A stretch of 64,000 nt of DNA. Origin: Paraburkholderia sp. IMGN_8 (GTDB lineage: Bacteria; Pseudomonadota; Gammaproteobacteria; Burkholderiales; Burkholderiaceae). The notes under the pieces were generated by a model that saw only the letters and a program-made list of their open reading frames with translations, was not told the origin of the DNA and did no database searches. The DNA is taken from NCBI RefSeq assembly GCF_038050405.1, contig NZ_CP150901.1, positions 434,001 to 498,000 on the forward strand, written 5' to 3'. How positions within the stretch are numbered: position 1 is the first letter of the stretch; each line of letters starts with the position of its first letter. A program made the position numbers and the translations under genes. Shown here in pieces: positions 57,438-64,000 of this stretch.

Positions 57438-57728
57438 ATGTCTGACGTCAAAATCAAAGATCTGTCACCGGTCCCGTTTTTTGCGCATTTTCTGGAAGGT
57501 CAGTTCTCCAGGGAACTCACTGGGGAGGAGATGAAAGCTCTACGCGGTGGCTCAGCCGTGACGATGGCCGCCCCTTCCGACCAGGAGGGCGTGCCGATCG
57601 GGGAGTTGCCCGATATTCAGGCACTGCTCCGGAGTGGGCTTGCTCCCATTCAGAATAACTCTCTCACGCCACACCCGGTGACGATGGCGTATCCCTCAGA
57701 CGGAGAAGTCGCCCACGTCCCCCGCTAG
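57438..57728 (+). CDS. graspetide (microviridin/marinostatin-like) precursor peptide with two cores
   Basis: A 96-residue RiPP precursor. Residues 13-20, PFFAHFLE, match the PFFARFL leader helix by which microviridin precursors bind their ATP-grasp ligase. A double-glycine-type end, LTGEEMKALRGG (27-38), precedes two copies of one core, VTMAAPSDQE (41-50) and VTMAYPSDGE (81-90). These resemble marinostatin (TMRYPSDSD), whose Thr-Asp and Ser-Asp side-chain esters define the class. Here Thr42-Asp48 and Ser47-Glu50, and Thr82-Asp88 and Ser87-Glu90, have the right spacing. The microviridin lactam Lys and its Glu partner are both absent. An AGCGAGG site precedes the ATG; the ligase gene follows. 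Confidence 0.85.
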   Translation: MSDVKIKDLSPVPFFAHFLEGQFSRELTGEEMKALRGGSAVTMAAPSDQEGVPIGELPDIQALLRSGLAPIQNNSLTPHPVTMAYPSDGEVAHVPR

Positions 57729-57766
57729 TCTCTATGAATCCGTGACGAGATAGAACCTGGCGTTAA

Positions 57767-57797
57767 GTGGCCGGCGCGATGTTCTCGCGTCGGCCAC
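57767..57797 (+). terminator. strong hairpin between precursor and ligase genes
   Basis: GTGGCCGGCGCGA (57767-57779) pairs with TCGCGTCGGCCAC (57785-57797), a 13-base stem with one G-T pair and a TGTTC loop. There is no T-run. Such intercistronic hairpins often stabilise the upstream message or partly terminate, so that substrate peptide is made in excess of the enzyme. Confidence 0.65.
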
Positions 57798-57871
57798 ATG
57801 ATCCAGTCAACTGCTCCGGTGTTAGTTGAGCATCCGAGGCAAAGTGAATCCTTTAGCGGAGGGCCTACAGT

Positions 57872-58873
57872 ATGTCCGATCGGCATCGACGGCCGGTGAT
57901 TCTGATTATCACCCATAGCAACGACAACGAGAGTATTCCGCTGGTGATGGATGCCGTAGCGGAACAAGGTGGCATCGCCTATCGGTTCGATACCGATGAA
58001 TTTCCCACCAACGTTCAACTTAGCAACCGGTACAGTGGCGACCAGGAACACCTGGTGCTCACATGCGACCGCTACGAGCTGGACCTCGGCACCGTATCCG
58101 CTGTATGGTACCGGCGCGTGGCCATCGGTCAGCGCATCCCTGAGACGATGGACCCGCAACTGAGACGGGCCGCGATCGACGAATCGCGAGCCGTGGTACA
58201 GGGTATGATCGCCAGCCTCGACGCCTTTCATCTTGATCCCGTCTACCGTCTGCGCCGCGCCGAAAACAAACAGCTCCAGTTAAAGATCGCCAGAGAGGTC
58301 GGACTGGAGATTCCACGCACCGTGATCACCAATGAGCCAGAAGCGGTGCGTCTGTTCGCACGCGAATGCAGCCAGGGAATCGTCATGAAAACCTTGTCCT
58401 CGTTTGCCATCTATGAACGAGGCGAACAGAAGGTGGTCTTTACCAACTCTGTCCAAACCAAGGACCTTGAACACCTCACCGATCTCAGTTACTGCCCGGC
58501 CACCTTTCAGGAACACGTTCCCAAGGCCCTGGAACTCAGGACCACAATCGTCGCTGACCGGGTGTTTACCGCCGCCATCGATTCCCAGCGTTCGGAAAAA
58601 TCCCGTATCGATTGGCGCCGTGATGGTTTTGGACTCATCGATCAATGGGAACCGTATGAGCTTCCGGCCAAGGTCGAGGAACGACTTCTGCATCTCATGC
58701 GGTTGTTGGGCCTCAACTATGGCGCAGCAGATTTCATCCTCACCCCCGATGGTCATCACGTCTTTCTGGAGGTCAACCCGGTGGGCGAGTTCTTCTGGCT
58801 GGAAAAATACCGAGGATTGCCGCTCTCCGGCGCGATCGCCCACCTGCTTGTTTCGAACCAAAGAGGTCGGTGA
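57872..58873 (+). CDS. ATP-grasp ester ligase, MdnC/MvdD-like
   Basis: A 333-residue ATP-grasp ligase of the microviridin/graspetide type that would activate Asp/Glu side chains of the precursor and join them to Thr/Ser as omega-esters. An N-terminal pre-ATP-grasp domain (VILIITHSNDNESIPLVM) is followed by RRAENKQLQLKIAREVGLEI, the ATP-binding lysine region GIVMKTLSS (Lys173), and the metal-binding FLEVNPVGEFFWLEKY (Glu300, Asn302). GGAGGG precedes the ATG. There is only one ligase gene; microviridin loci usually have a second, amide-forming ligase, and its absence fits the lack of core lysines. The next gene converges after 43 bases. Confidence 0.9.
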   Translation: MSDRHRRPVILIITHSNDNESIPLVMDAVAEQGGIAYRFDTDEFPTNVQLSNRYSGDQEHLVLTCDRYELDLGTVSAVWYRRVAIGQRIPETMDPQLRRAAIDESRAVVQGMIASLDAFHLDPVYRLRRAENKQLQLKIAREVGLEIPRTVITNEPEAVRLFARECSQGIVMKTLSSFAIYERGEQKVVFTNSVQTKDLEHLTDLSYCPATFQEHVPKALELRTTIVADRVFTAAIDSQRSEKSRIDWRRDGFGLIDQWEPYELPAKVEERLLHLMRLLGLNYGAADFILTPDGHHVFLEVNPVGEFFWLEKYRGLPLSGAIAHLLVSNQRGR

Positions 58874-58916
58874 CACACGCGCCTGTTTGCGAGTGTCGCG
58901 TCCGCCAGCGACGACA

Positions 58917-61166
58917 TCAGAACCTCCAGAAGAGGAAGTGTCGATGCCGTCGCGTATGGACCGTGCGAGGTGACCGGGTCTCGGGGCCGAACTGCGCATC
59001 CGGATCAATGACTCTCGCGCGCAGCGCCATGTCGTAGAACGCGCCCACCATCGGCAAGGCACTGTGCGCGCCCTCGCCCCAATAGTCGTTGCCAAGCGTC
59101 ACGCGCCCATCGTCGAAACCCACCCATGCGCCCGCGACCAGTTGCGGATGCATCAGGATGAACCAGCTATCCGTGTTGTCCTGCGTCGTGCCCGTCTTGC
59201 CAGCCACGTCGGCGCGAATCCCGAAGCGCGTCCGGATGCCCGCGCCGGTGCCCCGGTTAACGACGTCGCGCATTACGTCTACGAGCGTTTGCGCTGCGCC
59301 GGCGGGCAGCGCCTGTTCGGGCGACGCGCTCGCGAATTCGGCAAGCACCTTGCCGTCGTGATCCTCGATGCGCGTGACCATGCGCGGTTCGATATAGGCG
59401 CCGCGGTTCGCGATCGTGCTGTACGCCGACACCATTTCCTTGAGTGTGACTGGGCTCGTGCCGAGCGCGAGCGACGGCACCGCTTCGAGCGGACTCTCGC
59501 GCACGCCCATCGCGCGCGCGAGCTGTGCGACCTTCTCGGGGCGTTCTTTTTGCATGAGCTGAGCGGTGACGCGGTTGCGCGAATACACGAGCGCGTCGCG
59601 CAGCGTCATCGGTCGGTCCGTGGGCGGTTCCGCGTCGGTCGGCCGCCAGATCGCATGGCCGGTCAGCGGAATGGCGACGTTCCGGTCGACGATCGTATCG
59701 CTCGGCCGCGCGCCGTCCGCAAAGGCTGCGCCGTAGACGAACGGCTTGAACGTCGAACCCGGCTGACGCCGCGCCTGCTGCACGTGATCGAACGGTTCGT
59801 CGCTGAAGTCGCGGCTGCCGACCCATGCCTTGATATCTCCGTTGCGCGGATCGATCGCGACAAAACCCGCCTGGATCTGCGTCTTGCTCCGGCAGAGCGC
59901 GCGGACGAATGTGGGGTTCGTGCCGAGCTTCCTGAGCGCGGCCTGATCCGATTGACCAGCATCGCGTACGGCGTGGTAGTCGGGCGTCTGCCGGATGAAT
60001 GTCTGGAACAGGTCGTTACCCGGCCAGCAGCCTGTGCGTTCGTTCCATGCGTCGTTCGCGATCCGTTGCAACTGGTTCGTCTGCCAGTCCATTGCCTGCG
60101 TCGCCATCGCCTGCAGACGGGAATCGATGGTCGTGCGCACGACTAGCCCGTCGGTATAGATGTTGTAGCCGTTGCGATCGGCCCACGCGATCAGCCACTT
60201 GCGCAACTGCGCCGAGAAATGCGGCGCGGCGCCCGGCGGCGCGGTCTGCAACTCGAAATCGACGTTGAGCGGTTGTCGCTTCAACCAGCTGTAGGCGTCG
60301 GGCTTGAGCTTCCCATACTTGTTCATCTGCCCGAGCACTGTGTTTCGCCGCTGCAACGCGCGCTCGGGATTGAGCACAGGGTTGTAGGCACTGTTGGCCT
60401 TCAGCATGCCGACGAGCGTCGCGCTTTCGAGGATGTCGAGCTGATCGGCCGATTTGCCAAAGTAGGTGCGTGCGGCCATTTCCACGCCGTAGGCGTTGTA
60501 CAGGAACGGCACCGTGTTCAGGTACGTCTCGAGGATCTGATCCTTGCTGTACACGGCTTCGATTTTGTACGCCGTGATCGCTTCCCTGAGCTTGCGAGTG
60601 AGGGTCGGCGCGCGGCCAATTTCGTCGGGATACAGGTTGCGCGCGAGCTGCTGCGTGATCGTCGAGCCGCCTTGCCGGTCGCCGGAGAACGTATGCAACG
60701 CGGCCGATGCGGTGCGCTTCCAGTCGATGCCGTGATGCTCGTAGAAGCGTCGGTCTTCGGTCGCGATCAATGCATCCACCATGTACGGCGAGATCTGCTT
60801 GAGCGACACCCACTCGCGATTGACCGGCTTGAACTCCTCGAGCCGTTTGCCGTCGGACGACACAATCAATGCTGGCCGATCGACGCGGGCTCTGCGGATG
60901 TCGCCGATGCCCGGCGTAAACGGCACGAGCGCAAGCACGTACAGCAGGAACAGCGCCGGTAACGCGGCGAGCGCCAGCGCGATGCCGCGTCGCGTCGGGT
61001 GGCGAAGGCGGCGCAGCGCGCTGCTGAAAACGAGTCTGGCTATCGTGCTGACGGCGGCCCGCGATTGGATGCGGGCGAGCCACCGTGCGCAATGCTCACG
61101 AAACAAGGATACATATCGACGATGCACGATGGCGGAGAGCTGGCGGAAAAGGCGGGATCGTACCAA
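58917..61166 (-). CDS. penicillin-binding protein 1A-type transglycosylase/transpeptidase
   Basis: A bifunctional class A PBP of about 749 residues. A membrane helix (~62-82) is followed by the GT51 domain (EDRRFYEHHGIDW, GGSTITQQLARNLY, Glu catalytic) and the transpeptidase domain with SxxK in PGSTFKPF, SxN in VYSRNRV and AGKTGTT. It lengthens and cross-links peptidoglycan. The start is uncertain: the frame opens with a TTG at 61166, and a GTG lies 13 codons in. The C-terminal ~25 residues are His/Arg-rich and unusual. Confidence 0.9.
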   Translation of the reverse strand: MVRSRLFRQLSAIVHRRYVSLFREHCARWLARIQSRAAVSTIARLVFSSALRRLRHPTRRGIALALAALPALFLLYVLALVPFTPGIGDIRRARVDRPALIVSSDGKRLEEFKPVNREWVSLKQISPYMVDALIATEDRRFYEHHGIDWKRTASAALHTFSGDRQGGSTITQQLARNLYPDEIGRAPTLTRKLREAITAYKIEAVYSKDQILETYLNTVPFLYNAYGVEMAARTYFGKSADQLDILESATLVGMLKANSAYNPVLNPERALQRRNTVLGQMNKYGKLKPDAYSWLKRQPLNVDFELQTAPPGAAPHFSAQLRKWLIAWADRNGYNIYTDGLVVRTTIDSRLQAMATQAMDWQTNQLQRIANDAWNERTGCWPGNDLFQTFIRQTPDYHAVRDAGQSDQAALRKLGTNPTFVRALCRSKTQIQAGFVAIDPRNGDIKAWVGSRDFSDEPFDHVQQARRQPGSTFKPFVYGAAFADGARPSDTIVDRNVAIPLTGHAIWRPTDAEPPTDRPMTLRDALVYSRNRVTAQLMQKERPEKVAQLARAMGVRESPLEAVPSLALGTSPVTLKEMVSAYSTIANRGAYIEPRMVTRIEDHDGKVLAEFASASPEQALPAGAAQTLVDVMRDVVNRGTGAGIRTRFGIRADVAGKTGTTQDNTDSWFILMHPQLVAGAWVGFDDGRVTLGNDYWGEGAHSALPMVGAFYDMALRARVIDPDAQFGPETRSPRTVHTRRHRHFLFWRF

Positions 61167-61823
61167 AACGGAAGGGCGCTTCTGTCGTCAAAACAGGGCT
61201 GCGGCACGCGGCATTAACAGACGATTACATTTGTTTCGTGTGGACTGTGCTCGCTGCCCGTGGCCCCGGCTTTGCGGCGGCCGGATCCTGCAGCGTTTCC
61301 TTCGGCGCCGCGGCCCCGATATTCGCGTTCGTCTCCACAGTGCGGCGGCTCGGCGCGCGTTATCGGCCTTCGTCTAACGGAGGCGTCACGCCGCCTGTTT
61401 GCTTGTTCGCGTCATCACCGCCCATTACAACCATATCGCGTTCAACGCTCGGACAGTTGCCGCCGAGCAAAAAACTTAAAGCGTTTGGGCGGCAGCGTTG
61501 TACTTGGCGGCGGCTGGCCAGTTTTTTTTACTCGCAGACCAATTCCGCGAGACATCCGGTCGTCGCCTTCGCTTTTAAGTAGCAGGTGCTCGCAAGTCAA
61601 GCGCGTTCGTCGTGTAATCGGCCATTCCCGTCATTCGAGTATCGGCGTAGACCAGGCGGGTACGGGTCGCTTTCCTGACATTGGCAGGTCGGCGGTCGTG
61701 AATGACTGGTGTCACTGAAGCCGTATTCGTACTTTCGATCCTGAGACGCCGTGCAATGGTTCGAACGCTACCTCGGCAAGACGGCTGGCGAAGCTCGCGG
61801 CAACACTTGACGCCAGACGCGCC
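61167..61823. other. gene-free stretch between PBP and CapA-family genes
   Basis: Small overlapping frames occur, but none has a recognisable product or a good ribosome binding site. The left end should hold the PBP promoter. No terminator with a T-run was seen. Confidence 0.35.
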
Positions 61824-62936
61824 CTAAGTCACCGCACGCAACACAAACGTATCGTCCGCGTGCCGCTTCACACCAGCGCCTAAAGGTCGGCTCTCCCGAT
61901 TGAGCGTTTCTTCCAGCCATTGAATGCCTTCTTGAGGCGCCCGGTTGATGCAGAAGCGCCTTGTCTGGATCGGTGTCATCGACAGCTCGACCAGCTTGCC
62001 CGTACCAGGATCGAGGGTGGGGAAATACATCAGCGCGAGGTCGCCGCGATACGATTCTTCACCGGTGATGCCTTCATAGTCATTGATGAAGTCGCCTGCG
62101 CCGTACAGGATGAGCTTGTCCCGATACACCTCGATGCCCTTCACGTGATGCGATGAATGCCCGTGTACGACATCTGCTGCTGCCGAATCTATGAGGCCGC
62201 GCGCGAAATGTCGCTGCGACACGGGTATGTCGAAATCGAAGTTCGCACCCCAATGGATAGAGACGACAACAATATCGGCAGGCTGCCTGACAGTATGGAC
62301 CTGTGCCGCGATCACGCGCACGCAGTCGGCGGACAGATCCTTGAGCCGGTTCACGCCAGCGCGGCCCCGGACGGCAGCCCAGTCCTCACTCACGCCGCTG
62401 CTTTCCGTCGCAAAGGCAAAGATCAGCACTCTCCCGCCGCCCGCCAGGTCGATCAGGGCGGGCGTGGCCGCCTCGACCTCGTCCTGCCCTGCGCCCGCCG
62501 TATGAATAGCGGCTGCATGCAGGGTATCCAGGGTTTCGGTCAACCCACGGTAGCCCCAGTCGAGCACGTGATTGTTCGCGAGCGCGCAGCAGTCGATTTT
62601 CGCAGCGCTCAGGACAGGTACATTGGCAGGATGCATGCGGTAGTGGATGCCCTTCCTCGGCCATGCGTCCTCGCTACACGTGACGGCCGTCTCCAGATTG
62701 ATGATGCGTGCGTCAGGACTCACACGCTCCAGTTCGTGCAGCGCATCGCCCCACACATAGTCGAACGGGACACACTGCGGCAAGGGGCCGGATTTCGCCT
62801 CGGCAAGGCTCACATAGTCTTTCGCCGAACGCACGCAGGGCTCGAAGAGATGGGGTCGGTTGGGATGCGCCATTATCTGATCGATACCACGCCCCAACAT
62901 CACGTCCCCGCACAGAAACAGCGTGATGCAGTTCAT
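61824..62936 (-). CDS. CapA/PgsA-family metallophosphatase-like protein
   Basis: A 370-residue CapA-family protein with the calcineurin-like metal sites: FLCGDVMLGR, INLETAVTCSE, ALANNHVLDWGYRGL and VVVSIHWGANFDF, then HGHSSHHVKGIEVY and GAGDFINDYEG. The family is linked to poly-gamma-glutamate synthesis or export, but many members lie alone, as here, with no capB/capC nearby. No signal peptide is visible, so it is probably cytoplasmic. Confidence 0.88.
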   Translation of the reverse strand: MNCITLFLCGDVMLGRGIDQIMAHPNRPHLFEPCVRSAKDYVSLAEAKSGPLPQCVPFDYVWGDALHELERVSPDARIINLETAVTCSEDAWPRKGIHYRMHPANVPVLSAAKIDCCALANNHVLDWGYRGLTETLDTLHAAAIHTAGAGQDEVEAATPALIDLAGGGRVLIFAFATESSGVSEDWAAVRGRAGVNRLKDLSADCVRVIAAQVHTVRQPADIVVVSIHWGANFDFDIPVSQRHFARGLIDSAAADVVHGHSSHHVKGIEVYRDKLILYGAGDFINDYEGITGEESYRGDLALMYFPTLDPGTGKLVELSMTPIQTRRFCINRAPQEGIQWLEETLNRESRPLGAGVKRHADDTFVLRAVT

Positions 62937-63526
62937 GCGTCAGACCAAAGCAATTCCCCGTGCCGCCAGTAGCCGGGTATCTCAGCAGCGCCACTCCGGC
63001 GCGTGGATGGCATCCGATTACGAACTAGCGTCACGTTCGTCTCGAGATAGCAAGCTCTTTGCGAGGCCATCGCCGGAATGCGCGCCGCCGCGACGATTTC
63101 ATGCTCGAATGGGGTTGCCGATGTTGCACGTTTTCTTGCCGGAAATCCTTGCTGCGCAGGCATTCCCGAGGGTTGGAACCACTGACACGGCGCGGTTGCT
63201 TTTCCGTCGAAAAATCGAAATTTCTGCGCGCGACGCTTTCAGCATAGTTCGCCGACATTTCAGCGTCCAGACAGGAGATCCGCACAGTGGCGCTGCGCAT
63301 GTCGTTCCCGATCGTCAGACTTCGGTATCGGACGGCGGTCCGCCACCACTTCGCCGTCGCGAAGCGAAGTTTTACAATCGGGACCTGTCCCGCGCAGGGC
63401 GATGCGTCGCCAGGCCTTGCCCCGGCCAGAACGGAACAGGAGACATGCGCATCGCGGTTACTCATCACCGCGATGCGAGGAACGCTGACCTGAAAGGCGG
63501 TACAGGACTGCAAGGGAGGCTATGCG
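62937..63526. other. gene-free stretch between CapA-family and SAM-hydrolase-family genes
   Basis: No supported gene. A 160-codon minus-strand frame (63031-63513) has no ribosome binding site and a composition unlike real proteins, so it is left out. Promoters for both divergent neighbours should lie here. Confidence 0.35.
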
Positions 63527-64000
63527 ATGCTCGCACTCTTTACCGATTTCGGGGCCGACGACATCTATGTCGGACAGGTACGTGTCGCCTTGTTGCGACA
63601 CGCGGCAGCCGGCACCCCCATCATCGACGTGCTGCATACTGCCCCAAACTATAACTCGCAGGCAGGCGCGCATCTGCTCGCGGCACTTGCGCAGTGGTAT
63701 CCGCCAGATAGTGTCTTTCTGGCCGTGGTAGATCCCGGCGTGGGTAGCGAGCGGGATGCCGTCGTGCTGCAAGCCGACGGGCAGCGGTTCGTCGGGCCGG
63801 ACAACGGGCTGCTCTCGGTCGTGGCGGCGCGCGCGGCGCGTACCCGGACCTGGCGGATTATCTGGCGTCCCGCCGCGCTCTCCGCCTCATTTCATGGTCG
63901 CGACCTGTTCGCCCCGATGGCAGCATGGGTCAGCCGCGGCGCGTCGCCTCACGACAAGCTCGTTGAGACGACAGGCTTGCGTGTACAGTTGGATGCGGGC
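63527..64000 (+). CDS. SAM hydrolase / SAM-dependent halogenase family protein (DUF62), 3' truncated
   Basis: The first 158 residues of a DUF62 protein, which hydrolyses S-adenosylmethionine with hydroxide to adenosine and methionine (relatives make halogenated adenosine). It shows FTDFGADDIYVGQVRVALL and VDPGVGSERDAVVL, then FVGPDNGLLS, the family motifs. The ATG at 63527 is chosen over 63522 (wrong frame); AAGGGAGG precedes it. The C-terminal barrel lies beyond the window. Confidence 0.9.
   Translation, partial: MLALFTDFGADDIYVGQVRVALLRHAAAGTPIIDVLHTAPNYNSQAGAHLLAALAQWYPPDSVFLAVVDPGVGSERDAVVLQADGQRFVGPDNGLLSVVAARAARTRTWRIIWRPAALSASFHGRDLFAPMAAWVSRGASPHDKLVETTGLRVQLDAG

Noticed and set aside
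63031..63513. 160-codon minus-strand frame between the CapA and SAM-hydrolase genes
   Set aside because: No ribosome binding site, Arg/Ser-rich composition and no family resemblance.

Overview
The window looks like a chromosome or megaplasmid segment from a Burkholderiaceae bacterium of the Paraburkholderia/Caballeronia type. This rests on its GC-rich sequence, phasins of the polyhydroxyalkanoate type, a Burkholderia-style L-arabinose oxidation locus with a GbpR-like regulator, many LysR regulators and a supernumerary Hfq. No rRNA, tRNA, CRISPR array or intact transposase was seen. Assignment to a genus is inference.

Region 1 (1-12.5 kb) is an accessory, stress-flavoured zone. It holds the 3' end of ligD next to ku (bacterial end joining), a MerR-TPR protein, an extra Hfq, a cold-shock protein, two phasins with clear terminators, an Uma2-family protein, an acyltransferase and several small proteins. 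One 69-residue gene is present twice together with its upstream region. A decayed D-alanyl-D-alanine carboxypeptidase lies at its right edge.

Region 2 (12.5-18 kb) is an acidic amino acid locus: LysR regulator, proton:glutamate/aspartate-type symporter, a tandem-fused aspartate/glutamate racemase and aspartase. Together they would import aspartate, interconvert its enantiomers and deaminate it to fumarate. Two broken genes follow (18.1-19.0 kb).

Region 3 (19-34.5 kb) lies entirely on the minus strand: a ProVWX-type betaine transporter, GlyA, a DapA-family enzyme, an FAD amine oxidase, an aldehyde dehydrogenase, a ProC-like reductase, three regulators, a cupin, and a Rieske oxygenase with a reductase that lacks its ferredoxin domain. 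It reads as uptake and stepwise demethylation of an N-methylated amino acid such as a proline- or hydroxyproline-type betaine, with one-carbon units handled by GlyA.

Region 4 (34.7-37.4 kb) carries an inverted-repeat element, a related third repeat copy, a porin remnant and a Leu/Ile/Val-type binding protein. Region 5 (37.5-54.5 kb) is sugar metabolism: GbpR-like LysR, L-arabinonate dehydratase, ketoglutarate semialdehyde dehydrogenase, L-arabinose/D-galactose dehydrogenase, AraFGH, a second YtfQRT-YjfF transporter and two aldose-epimerase-like genes. GC content rises sharply from about 38.7 kb.

Region 6 (54.5-64 kb) has a chemoreceptor, a hypothetical gene, a PBP1A-type enzyme, a CapA-family protein and the start of a SAM-hydrolase-family gene. 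Between them is the most interesting item: a two-gene graspetide (ester-linked RiPP) locus at 57.4-58.9 kb. Its precursor has a microviridin-type leader and two marinostatin-like cores, and it sits beside one ATP-grasp ligase. The precursor is preceded by a textbook sigma-54 promoter and an upstream palindrome. No dedicated protease, transporter or second ligase is nearby.
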